DNA of 6,481 bases from Caldilineae bacterium (lineage in GTDB: Bacteria > Chloroflexota > Anaerolineae > J102), in NCBI GenBank assembly GCA_011192085.1, contig DUEQ01000155.1, positions 1-6,481 of the forward strand, read 5' to 3'. The position numbers and the translations under genes were made by a program. The notes beneath the pieces were generated by a model. It was given only the letters and a program-made list of their open reading frames with translations, had not been told where the DNA came from and did no database searches. Positions 1 through 6,456 of this stretch are shown piece by piece (the first letter of the stretch is position 1; the number at the start of each line of letters is the position of its first letter).

Positions 1-81
1 GGAATAGCTGGATGCGACCTCCATCATGGCTCGCTTGGCTGCATCCGAGAGCAGCGCCCGGCCCAAATCCCTGACGACTTC
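1..81. other. left edge, no supported gene
   Basis: This short stretch lies upstream of the phosphate permease. On the plus strand the frame of the permease is open to the window edge but reads as low-quality sequence, and a second plus frame has a TAG at 5-7 that could be the stop of a gene lying to the left. The minus strand is also open here and could hold the first codons of a divergent gene. None of these can be chosen from so few bases. No clear promoter and no good Shine-Dalgarno sequence for the permease is visible. Confidence 0.4.
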
Positions 82-1077
82 ATGAACGATTACATCATCT
101 TCGGCATTCTTCTCTCCCTGGCCCTGTTGTACAATTTCCTGAATGGATTCCACGACGCGGCCAATGTGGTGGCCACCATCATCGCGTCCCGGGCCATGTC
201 GGCGCGGGCTGCATTGCTGCTGGCCGCGGCTGCTGAATTTGCAGGCCCGCTCCTGTTCGGCGTCGCTGTGGCCACCACCATTGGCAAGGACCTGATCGAT
301 CCAAACAGCATCACGGTGACGACCATCATCGCCGCCCTGGTTTCGGCCAACGCCTGGAACATCATCACCTGGTGGTTCGGCATTCCATCCAGTTCATCTC
401 ACGCCCTGGCCGGGGGGCTGGTGGGCGCGGCCCTCATCTACGGCGGCGTGGCCATCATCAAGATGGATGGGTTGATGAAGATGGCGCTGGCGCTCTTCAT
501 TTCCCCCATCCTGGGCTTTGTCATGGGCTGGGCCCTGCTCAAACTCACCTATTGGCTGGCCCGAGGCGCCACGCCTAAGATCAACACGACGTTCAACCGG
601 GCGCAGATCATCACTGCCACCGCTCTGGCCCTCTCTCACGGCACGAATGACGCTCAGAAGGCCATGGGCATCATCGTCATGGGCCTGGTGGCCCTGGGCT
701 TTCAGAATCATTTCTACGTGCCCGACTGGGTGATCATCGCCAGCGCCATCCCCATCGGCCTGGGCACGGCCAGCGGCGGCTGGCGCATCATCCACACCCT
801 GGGCGGCAAGTTCTATCGCATCCGCCCCATCCACAGCTTCACCTCGCAACTGGCCTCTGCAGCTGTGATCTTGGGCGCGTCGGTCCTGGGCGGGCCAGTG
901 AGCACGACCCACGTGGTCAGCTCCACCATCGTGGGCGTGGGCGCAGCCGAACGCAAGAGCCAGGTGCGCTGGCTGAATCTCACCGATATCGGCGTGGCCT
1001 GGCTCATTACGGTGCCCATCACCGCGGCCCTGGCCGCCATGCTCTATCTCATTCTGCGGATCTTTCTTGGAGCGTGA
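82..1077 (+). CDS. pit: PiT-family inorganic phosphate transporter
   Basis: This is an integral membrane permease of the PiT family, which imports inorganic phosphate (often as a metal-phosphate complex) driven by a proton or sodium gradient. The two inverted family signatures are both present: NFLNGFHDAANVV at residues 18-30 and SHGTNDAQKAMG at 185-196. Each is followed by the conserved helix-hairpin parts, PSSSSHALAGG at 102-112 and GPVSTTHVVSST at 271-282. Hydrophobic segments run through nearly the whole protein, and the short basic loop around 161-175 is the only obvious cytoplasmic linker. At 331 residues it is the compact form, lacking the long central loop of E. coli PitA (about 500 residues). 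The ATG at 82 starts right before the first membrane helix, as expected, although no good ribosome site precedes it. The DUF47 gene downstream is its usual partner. PiT-type sulfate permeases exist, so the substrate is inferred from that partner. Confidence 0.93.
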   Translation: MNDYIIFGILLSLALLYNFLNGFHDAANVVATIIASRAMSARAALLLAAAAEFAGPLLFGVAVATTIGKDLIDPNSITVTTIIAALVSANAWNIITWWFGIPSSSSHALAGGLVGAALIYGGVAIIKMDGLMKMALALFISPILGFVMGWALLKLTYWLARGATPKINTTFNRAQIITATALALSHGTNDAQKAMGIIVMGLVALGFQNHFYVPDWVIIASAIPIGLGTASGGWRIIHTLGGKFYRIRPIHSFTSQLASAAVILGASVLGGPVSTTHVVSSTIVGVGAAERKSQVRWLNLTDIGVAWLITVPITAALAAMLYLILRIFLGA

Positions 1078-1151
1078 CCGCTCTTTCAAGAGGATAGCGG
1101 ACCGACGATGCACGATGTTCGACGTCATGGTCCCGTCCATCGTTCCGACGA

Positions 1152-1180
1152 TTTCAAGGCCTATCACATCACTTTTTAAT
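1152..1180 (+). promoter_or_regulatory. possible weak sigma-70-type promoter
   Basis: The 135-base gap between the permease and the DUF47 gene has an AT-rich patch, unusual in this GC-rich region. TTTAAT at 1175-1180 matches the -10 consensus at five of six positions and lies 17 bases after TTTCAA at 1152-1157, which matches the -35 consensus at only three of six. It would give the DUF47-methyltransferase pair its own start. A chance match is quite possible. Confidence 0.22.
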
Positions 1181-1212
1181 CTCGCGATCAGCAAAATCGA
1201 GGTTCAACGCCT

Positions 1213-1833
1213 ATGGGCATTCTCAGCACCAGCAAAGAAAACCCCTTCATCCGACTATTGCGACAACAGGCCGAGGTCTTGCAACGAGGCGCGCTCGCGC
1301 TGGAACGCTTCGTCATGACCGGGGATGTCAAAGACGCCGAGATCGTCGAGAGCAGTGAAAAACAGGGCGATGAACTCCGACGCATCCTTATCGACGAGCT
1401 GCACAAAACCTTCGTCACCCCCTTCGATCGGGAGGACATCTTCGAGCTCTCACTCTACCTTGATGATGTGCTGGATTATTGTTTCACCACCATCCTGGAG
1501 ATGCAATTGCTGGATGTGAAATCGGATAAATATTTGCAGGAGATGGTGAGCCGCGTGCGAGAGGCCGCGGATGAATTGCTGCTGGCCATGCAGCGCCTGG
1601 AGCGCAACCCCATGGTGGCGTTGGATCATTCGCGGCGGGCGAAACATCGAGAGAACCAGGTGGAGCGACTTTATCGCCAGGCTGTGGCCGATCTGTTCAA
1701 TGGCCCGGAGGATAGTCATCACATCATGATGATGCTGCGCACCCGCGAGGTGTATCGTCATGTCTCCAATGCGGCAGACCAGGCGGATCAGGCGGCCAAC
1801 GTCATCGGCAAAGTCGTGATGAAGATGACGTGA
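1213..1833 (+). CDS. DUF47/PhoU-like phosphate transport regulator
   Basis: This is a DUF47-family protein (PF01865), an all-helical cytoplasmic relative of PhoU that is commonly encoded beside PiT permeases and thought to modulate them. The family hallmark HKTFVTPFDREDI is at residues 64-76, followed by LYLDDVLDY at 81-89; the acidic residues here (D72, E74, D75, D84, D85, D88) resemble the metal-binding acidic motifs of PhoU-like bundles. The rest is long amphipathic helix, and 206 residues is the normal family length. The ATG at 1213 is supported by GAGG at 1199-1202, ten bases upstream, a slightly long spacing. The gene follows pit on the same strand, the reverse of the common DUF47-then-pit order, with a gap large enough for its own promoter. 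Regulation of the adjacent permease is inferred from the family and the linkage. Confidence 0.92.
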   Translation: MGILSTSKENPFIRLLRQQAEVLQRGALALERFVMTGDVKDAEIVESSEKQGDELRRILIDELHKTFVTPFDREDIFELSLYLDDVLDYCFTTILEMQLLDVKSDKYLQEMVSRVREAADELLLAMQRLERNPMVALDHSRRAKHRENQVERLYRQAVADLFNGPEDSHHIMMMLRTREVYRHVSNAADQADQAANVIGKVVMKMT

Positions 1834-1834
1834 G

Positions 1835-2638
1835 ATGAAGCGCGCACTCAAGTCCTTCATCGAAAGGGCGATCCCTCAGCAGGCTCAGGATGGGCTGTGG
1901 CGCGCCTATCGACGATGGCGCACCCGAGGGAATCGCTATACATGCCCCCTTTGCGGCGCGCATCTCAAGACGCTGTGGCCGCGAGGGCTGACGCATCCCG
2001 TGCTGAAGCAATACGACATCATCGGCGGGGGCTATCGAGACCAAGCGACCTGCCCGATATGCGGCTCCACGGAACGGGAGCGTCTGGTGCGCCTCTTCAT
2101 TCGCCACCGCACCGACCTGCTGCAACGCCCGGCCCGACTGCTCCATGTCGCGCCCGAACCCCAACTGGGTCGCATCCTCCAGACCGCGCCCATGCTCGAC
2201 TATCTCAGCGCGGACCTGTATGCCGAGGATGTCATGGTGACGATGGATATCACCGACATACAGTATCCTGAGGCCAGCTTCGATGCAATCATCTGCAATC
2301 ATGTGTTGGAGCACGTGCCCGATGACGAACGGGCCATGCGCGAGCTGCATCGGGTGCTGAAGCAGGGCGGATGGGCCATCCTGCAAGTCCCTTACAGTGA
2401 GCGGATCGCCATCTCGGTGGAAGACCCTGCCATCACCACGCCCGAGGACCGGGCCCGCGCGTTCGGGCAGGAGGATCATGTGCGAATTTACGCCAAGGCC
2501 GATTATCTGGCCCGGCTGACCCGCGCGGGCTTTCGAGTGGCGCCGTTGCATTGGTGGGAGGAGGGGGCTGAGTTCGGGAATCCCGACAACCGCTATGGCC
2601 TCATGCCCCGCGAGACCCTGTTCGTATGTCGGAAATGA
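1835..2638 (+). CDS. zinc-ribbon class I SAM-dependent methyltransferase-like protein
   Basis: This appears to be a cytoplasmic methyltransferase of the Methyltransf_11 type with an N-terminal zinc ribbon. Two cysteine pairs, CPLC at 37-40 and CPIC at 73-76, probably bind one zinc. The Rossmann-like part follows: LLHVAPEP at 102-109 in the place of motif I, the acidic strand end MDITD at 137-141, FDAIICNHVLEHVPDD at 149-164 (motif IV plus the EHVPD helix), and LKQGGWAILQVPY at 175-187. FGQEDHVRIY at 210-219 is a trait of this subgroup. Motif I lacks the usual GxGxG glycines, so cofactor binding is likely but not certain. The gene begins one base after the DUF47 stop with no separate good ribosome site, so translation is probably coupled. 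The substrate is unknown; related proteins often sit in cell-surface sugar clusters, but here the neighbours concern phosphate. Confidence 0.82.
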   Translation: MKRALKSFIERAIPQQAQDGLWRAYRRWRTRGNRYTCPLCGAHLKTLWPRGLTHPVLKQYDIIGGGYRDQATCPICGSTERERLVRLFIRHRTDLLQRPARLLHVAPEPQLGRILQTAPMLDYLSADLYAEDVMVTMDITDIQYPEASFDAIICNHVLEHVPDDERAMRELHRVLKQGGWAILQVPYSERIAISVEDPAITTPEDRARAFGQEDHVRIYAKADYLARLTRAGFRVAPLHWWEEGAEFGNPDNRYGLMPRETLFVCRK

Positions 2639-2685
2639 GGGCGGGGGGCGCCGCTCGACGATATCTGACAATCGGTTGGCAGGCG
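2639..2685. other. convergent intergenic gap
   Basis: These 47 bases separate two convergent genes. They contain a GC-rich patch around GGCGCC (2647-2652) and a four-base-pair CGAT/ATCG pairing at about 2659-2674, but no strong stem followed by a T run on either strand. I do not call a terminator here. Confidence 0.5.
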
Positions 2686-4359
2686 CTAATGTTGAAAAAG
2701 CGCCAGAGGGATGAAAGTCTGTCCGAGCGCAGAAGCCTCGATGCGCCCGCGCACGATGATGGGGGTTTCGGTCAGGGTGAGGGTGACGACGCCATGGTGG
2801 GGCGCGTAGGCGGCCACGTCCGGGCTGGTCTGGCCGGCCCGGGTGGGTATGGTGAATACGAGCAGTTGGGGCTCCTGGGTCGACAGGGAGAGAAGGATGG
2901 ACGCGGGGGGATCGTCCGGCCCCTGGGCTGCGCCGTCATCGTACCAGAATGCATACACGGGCTGACCCTCCACCATGAATTCGAACGCGTAGACGCCCGG
3001 CCCGAAGCCGAGGAGCCGCTGCACCGAGGCGTATCCGCCCAACTGCCCTTGCGCCGTGGCCAGAGCGTGGATCACGGGCCGGGTCAATGGGGCTTCGCCC
3101 GGAGCCAGCATGCCCTGAAACGCGAGGTCGCGCAGGCCATATTCAGGCCGTTCGTAGGTGGGCCGATCCTGCTCATAACCCATAACCAACGCGTCGAAAC
3201 CGCTCCACGCGGCCATAACCCACTTCTTGAAGGCCAGACGGGCCTGCTCCGCTCGATACCATTGGGTCACTCCGGCATGATTGGGATCATCGGGATCGCG
3301 CAGCGCGTTCCACAGGCCCTCGCCCTCGCTGGGATAGAGGGGGTTCACCGAGATGTGCTGGGGATCTGCAGTCAGCGCGGGAGCGGAGGCGGCTCCGGTG
3401 ATCCACACCGGCTTTTCTCGCCCGGCCAACGTTGCCACCCAATCGGCCAGGATTGCCAGGCCCGTGTAATCCGCGATGCTGTGCACGGCCACAATGTCGT
3501 AGGCGTCGCCGGCCGCCAGGATCTGTTGGAATGCCGTGAGCGCGCCGCACACGTCCGGGCTGATGCTGGTGACCACATCCTGCAAATCCGCGGCCGAGGG
3601 ATAGCGGTCTAGCATGTCGGTGGCTGCGATGCCGCCCAGGATGATGGTCGCGTCGGGCGATGCAGCGCGGGCCGCGCGGGCCGCGGCCCGCAGCAGAGTC
3701 ACATAATCGGACGCCGCGGTCTCGGGCGACGTTCCCTGCCACCACACGCCCGTGACAGCCTCGGTCTCGATCTGAAAGAAACGCACCGGATCGGGACGCC
3801 CATCGCCATCCACATCCCTCAGGCCGGGGAAATCATCTACGCCGTCGCCATCGTAACGCTCGACCAACGCCTGCACCCAGGCGCTGTAATCATCCAGATA
3901 CGCCAATTGAGGAGGCGTGGACGCGGCGGCCGCGGCCAGCCCGCCTTGCGGTCCGGTGGCCCGCGCCCAGGGATTCCACACCCGCAGCACGATGACCAGC
4001 TCGAATCCCGCGTCCTGATACGCGGCCACGCGTGAATCGAGCTGCACCGAGGGCGCGTCCCAGGCGTAGCGATGCGCGTCCCCCTGGGGCGCGTTGGGCT
4101 CGATATAGCCCCAGCGCACGTCATCCAGCACGGCGATTTGGGCCTGGCTGGCTTTCAGGCCGTTGGGCAACTCGCTGAGAAAAAGATGGCTGGCGTCGAT
4201 GACGCCCAGCCGCAGGGGCCCGCCCTGCAAACCCTCGCCCGCGGGGTAAATGATGCTGGCCTGGTCGCACGCGGGCGCGGGCACGCTGCAAGCCGCGATG
4301 GTCAGACTCAACAGAAGAAGCGCGGGGAGGAGAAGATAGAGTCGCCTGTACAGGTCCAT
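2686..4359 (-). CDS. lipoprotein with glycoside hydrolase clan A-like barrel, probably degenerate active site
   Basis: This 557-residue secreted lipoprotein has a signal peptide with basic RR at 5-6, a leucine-rich core at 7-19 and the lipobox TIAAC ending at Cys24. Residues about 50-425 resemble a clan GH-A TIM barrel: RWGYIEP at 82-88, YAWD at 98-101, an AGFELVIVLRVWNPWA strand region at 117-132, LVERYDGDG at 165-173, FFQIETE at 194-200 and KPVWIT at 316-321. Glu200 matches the acid/base position, though the usual preceding Asn is Thr199. After strand seven, where relatives have TE, it reads TG, so the nucleophile seems to be Gly322. Residues 170-190 hold two acidic loops, the second fitting DxDxDGxxD. 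Residues about 440-557 look like a beta-sandwich. It may bind carbohydrate instead of cleaving it, but no substrate can be named. It lies after the PolX remnant and converges on the methyltransferase gene. The start is discussed with the ribosome site. Confidence 0.75.
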   Translation of the reverse strand: MDLYRRLYLLLPALLLLSLTIAACSVPAPACDQASIIYPAGEGLQGGPLRLGVIDASHLFLSELPNGLKASQAQIAVLDDVRWGYIEPNAPQGDAHRYAWDAPSVQLDSRVAAYQDAGFELVIVLRVWNPWARATGPQGGLAAAAASTPPQLAYLDDYSAWVQALVERYDGDGVDDFPGLRDVDGDGRPDPVRFFQIETEAVTGVWWQGTSPETAASDYVTLLRAAARAARAASPDATIILGGIAATDMLDRYPSAADLQDVVTSISPDVCGALTAFQQILAAGDAYDIVAVHSIADYTGLAILADWVATLAGREKPVWITGAASAPALTADPQHISVNPLYPSEGEGLWNALRDPDDPNHAGVTQWYRAEQARLAFKKWVMAAWSGFDALVMGYEQDRPTYERPEYGLRDLAFQGMLAPGEAPLTRPVIHALATAQGQLGGYASVQRLLGFGPGVYAFEFMVEGQPVYAFWYDDGAAQGPDDPPASILLSLSTQEPQLLVFTIPTRAGQTSPDVAAYAPHHGVVTLTLTETPIIVRGRIEASALGQTFIPLALFQH

Positions 4360-4364
4360 GGAAA

Positions 4365-4571
4365 TCATCCTTTCAAGAGGGCCAGCATGGCGTCCACGGG
4401 CCGGGTGTCGATGATGTCGTTGGGGGTGAGCCAGGCCCAACGGGCCACGCCCACGCCGTACATCAGATAGTCCATGTCCGTGGGGCGATGGGCGTCGGTG
4501 CTGATGGCGATCGTGCAGCCCAGATCCACGGCCTGACGGGCGTGCGCGTCGTTCAGGTCCAACCGCTTCCA
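4365..4571 (-). pseudogene. polX: 5'-truncated remnant of DNA polymerase X (PHP domain C-terminus)
   Basis: The reading frame from a TGA at 4574-4572 to the stop at 4367-4365 encodes about 68 residues that match the extreme C-terminus of bacterial/archaeal-type PolX, a repair polymerase with a C-terminal PHP phosphoesterase domain. Visible pieces, numbered from the TTG at 4562, are LDLNDAHAR (1-9), the metal-binding ISTDAH (20-25), YGVGVARWAWLTPNDI (35-50) and the closing PVDAMLALL (55-63). In a full gene these would follow some 500 residues with the polymerase, helix-hairpin-helix and most of the PHP domain, but the ruvA stop lies only 55 bases before this frame begins, so all of that is absent. 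The piece has no ATG start and could not fold as an enzyme. Its stop overlaps an ATG (ATGA) just before the lipoprotein start. The family call is strong; that it is dead, and not an assembly deletion, is inferred. Confidence 0.78.
4369..4373 (-). promoter_or_regulatory. ribosome binding site that sets the lipoprotein start
   Basis: On the minus strand AAAGG at 4373-4369 is followed after nine bases by the ATG at 4359. This favours that start over the ATG at 4368, which directly abuts the site, and over a much longer in-frame extension beginning at 4575. The 4359 start also places a clean signal peptide at the N-terminus. The site lies inside the last codons of the PolX remnant. Confidence 0.6.
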
Positions 4572-4626
4572 TCATGCCTCTCCGGCCAACGGATAATCGT
4601 TACAGTCCTCTTTCAGTCCACTTCAT

Positions 4627-5205
4627 TCACGGCATCAACTGCGCCAGGGCCGCGCGTAGGCGATCCTCCACGCCCGTCACATCGTTGGGCACAGCTTGCA
4701 CCGCGCGCTGCGCCTCGACGATGCTATACCCCAGGCTGGTGAGGGCCTCGATGACCTCCGCGTCCTCGTCGGTGATAGCCGCGACGCCCATGCCCTCGAA
4801 CTCGGGCGCGCCCATCTTATCCTTAAGATGGAACAGGATTTTCTTGGCGCTCTTGGCGCCGATGCCCGGCACCCGCGTGAGCAGGCCCGGTTCATCATTG
4901 GCCACGGCCATGCGGATGGCGTCGGGCGGCAGGGTGGAGAGGATGTTCAGGGCCAGTTTGGGCCCCACCCCGCTCACGCCCAACAGCACCTGAAACAAAT
5001 CCAAGTCCTCCTCGGTGGCGAATCCAAACAGGGTGAGCTCCTGTTCCCGCACGTGGAGATAGGTGAACAGGGCCACGGGCTGGCCCACCTGCCATTCAGC
5101 CAGTTGCGCCGCGGGCGCGTACACGGTGACGCCAAAGGGCCCGATGTCCACGATGGCGGAATCCTCGTACAGGGCTTCGATGCGCCCGCGCAAACGACTG
5201 ATCAT
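4627..5205 (-). CDS. ruvA: Holliday junction branch migration protein RuvA
   Basis: RuvA binds four-way DNA junctions as a tetramer and loads the RuvB helicase during recombinational repair. All three domains are present in 192 residues, the usual size. The N-terminal OB fold starts MISRLRGRIE and includes the domain end LTLFGFATEED at 57-67. Two helix-hairpin-helix motifs follow, LLGVSGVGPKLALNILS at 74-90 and LTRVPGIGAKSAKKILF at 109-125. The C-terminal RuvB-binding domain contains VIEALTSLGYSIVEAQRAV at 151-169, after an acidic linker around 146-150. The ATG at 5205 gives the canonical N-terminus and lies 7 bases after the ruvC stop, with no clear ribosome site, so coupled translation is likely. 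No ruvB is present in the window; separation of ruvB from ruvCA is common outside proteobacteria. Confidence 0.97.
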   Translation of the reverse strand: MISRLRGRIEALYEDSAIVDIGPFGVTVYAPAAQLAEWQVGQPVALFTYLHVREQELTLFGFATEEDLDLFQVLLGVSGVGPKLALNILSTLPPDAIRMAVANDEPGLLTRVPGIGAKSAKKILFHLKDKMGAPEFEGMGVAAITDEDAEVIEALTSLGYSIVEAQRAVQAVPNDVTGVEDRLRAALAQLMP

Positions 5206-5212
5206 AATAAGG

Positions 5213-5704
5213 TCAGGGTGTCCACGCGGAATGGAGGTGGCAGAGGGCGATGGCGAGGGCGTCCGCGGCGTCGTCGGGACGGGGGATGTCGTCCAGGCCC
5301 AGCAGCATCCGCACCATTTCCTGGATCTGGCGCTTGTCCGCGCCGCCGTAGCCGGTGACGGCCTGCTTCACCTGGGTGGGCTTGTAGTGAAAGAGGGGGA
5401 TGCCCCGCTGAGCCGCGGCCAACAGTACGACGCCGCGGGCGTGGCCTACGCTGAGCGCAGTGCGGGCGTTTTTTGAGAAGAAAACCTCTTCCACGGCCAC
5501 CGCGGCGGGCTGGAACTGATCCAGCAGAGCATTGAGCTCGGCGTAGATGGTGACCAGGCGTTGGGACAAAGGCTGGTTGGCCGGGGTGCGAATGACGCCA
5601 TAGGTCAGGGCCCGTGATGCATGCTCCTCCTCCGCCACCACGCCATAGCCGGTGATGGCGGTGCCGGGATCGACGCCCAACACCACCAAACGCTCTCGCC
5701 TCAC
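5213..5704 (-). CDS. ruvC: Holliday junction resolvase RuvC
   Basis: RuvC is the dimeric endonuclease that cuts Holliday junctions by symmetric nicking, working with RuvAB. The RNase H-like fold and the four metal-binding acidic residues are visible: Asp12 in LGVDPG, Glu72 in AVEEVFF, and Asp145 and Asp148 in PDDAADALA. Other family marks are GHARGVVLLAAA at 87-98 and the DNA-contacting YKPTQVKQAVTGYGGADK at 107-124. Its 163 residues are the normal length. The start is GTG at 5704, overlapping the yebC stop as GTGA, which argues for translational coupling; GAGG lies 11 bases upstream inside yebC. It sits between yebC and ruvA in the conserved yebC-ruvC-ruvA order. Confidence 0.97.
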   Translation of the reverse strand: MRRERLVVLGVDPGTAITGYGVVAEEEHASRALTYGVIRTPANQPLSQRLVTIYAELNALLDQFQPAAVAVEEVFFSKNARTALSVGHARGVVLLAAAQRGIPLFHYKPTQVKQAVTGYGGADKRQIQEMVRMLLGLDDIPRPDDAADALAIALCHLHSAWTP

Positions 5705-6456
5705 GCCGCGGACAGCCTCGCGTAGAGCTCGTCGCTCATGGCCAGGTTGGAGTGGACCTTCTGCACGTCGTCCAGGTCCTCCAACCGCTCCAACAATGCG
5801 GTCACCTTCATCGCCTGATCCAGGGACAGGGTCATCTCCATCTTGGGGACCATGGTCAGCTCCGCCTCTTCGACTTGATACCCCGCCTCCACCAGCGCGT
5901 CGCGCACGGCCGCCAGATCGGTGTCCGCGGTGGTGACCACAGCCACGCCCTCGTCGAATTCCACATCCTCCGCGCCTGCATCCGCAGCCACCAGGAACAG
6001 CTCATCCTCATCCGCGCCATCCTCCATTTTGACGGTGATCTGGCCCTTGCGCTCGAACTGCCACGCCACCGAGCCGTTGCTGGCCAGATTGCCGCCCGCC
6101 TTGGAGAAGACATGACGCAATTCCGCCACCGTGCGGTTCTTGTTGTCGGTCAACACCTCGACGATGACGGCGATGCCATGAGGCGCGTAGCCCTCATAGG
6201 TGAGCTCTTCCAGAGCCTCACCCTTTTCCAGGCCCGCGCCGCGATTGATGGCGCGCTGGATGTTATCCTTGGGCATATTCGCGGCCTTGGCTTTGTCCAA
6301 AGCAAAGCGCAAGCGGATGTTCGATTCGGGGTCCGGGCCTCCCATCCGGGCTGCAGCCTGGATCTCTCGGGCGATCTTGGTGAAAAGTTTGCCACGCTTG
6401 GCGTCGACAGCGGATTTACGGCGTTTGATATTCGCCCACTTACTATGTCCTGCCAT
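5701..6456 (-). CDS. yebC: YebC/PmpR family (TACO1-type) protein
   Basis: This is a cytoplasmic YebC-family protein. Family members were first described as DNA-binding transcription regulators (PmpR), and others are reported to help ribosomes through difficult motifs such as polyproline, so the role here cannot be fixed from sequence. The N-terminus MAGHSKWANIKRRKSAVDAK is the family signature, followed by FTKIAREI, NIRLRFALDKAKAANMPKDN at about 46-65, the RAINRG turn at 68-73 and TYEGYAPHGIAVIVEVLTDN at about 85-104. NRTVAELRHVFSKAGGNLA and GSVAWQFERKG at about 106-137 complete domain 2, and the acidic C-terminal lobe follows. At 251 residues it is full length. The ATG at 6456 gives the canonical start; GGAG lies about 12 bases upstream. 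It is the first gene in view of the yebC-ruvC-ruvA operon, whose promoter would be at or beyond the right edge. Confidence 0.96.
   Translation of the reverse strand: MAGHSKWANIKRRKSAVDAKRGKLFTKIAREIQAAARMGGPDPESNIRLRFALDKAKAANMPKDNIQRAINRGAGLEKGEALEELTYEGYAPHGIAVIVEVLTDNKNRTVAELRHVFSKAGGNLASNGSVAWQFERKGQITVKMEDGADEDELFLVAADAGAEDVEFDEGVAVVTTADTDLAAVRDALVEAGYQVEEAELTMVPKMEMTLSLDQAMKVTALLERLEDLDDVQKVHSNLAMSDELYARLSAA

Noticed and set aside
1100..1155. Imperfect inverted repeat around GACGATG and CATCGTTCCGAC in the pit-DUF47 gap
   Set aside because: The arms match poorly and no T run follows, so it supports neither a terminator nor an operator.
394..1194. Minus-strand 266-codon open frame opposite pit
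   Set aside because: It is the high-GC antisense shadow of the permease, rich in His, Gly, Asp and Arg, with no recognisable motif.
1181..1202. Small hairpin that could mask the DUF47 ribosome site
   Set aside because: CTCG pairs with CGAG across a bulge and a seven-base loop, giving only about six pairs; too weak to call regulatory.
1802..2671. Minus-strand 289-codon open frame opposite the methyltransferase
   Set aside because: The plus-strand gene has clear zinc-ribbon and methyltransferase motifs; the antisense frame has none and no matching context.
2626..3612. Plus-strand 328-codon open frame opposite the lipoprotein
   Set aside because: It is Gly/Arg/His-rich antisense sequence, while the minus frame carries a signal peptide, lipobox and barrel motifs.
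4696..5358. Plus-strand open frame opposite ruvA and ruvC
   Set aside because: It runs across two well-recognised genes and their junction and ends in an arginine-rich low-complexity tail.
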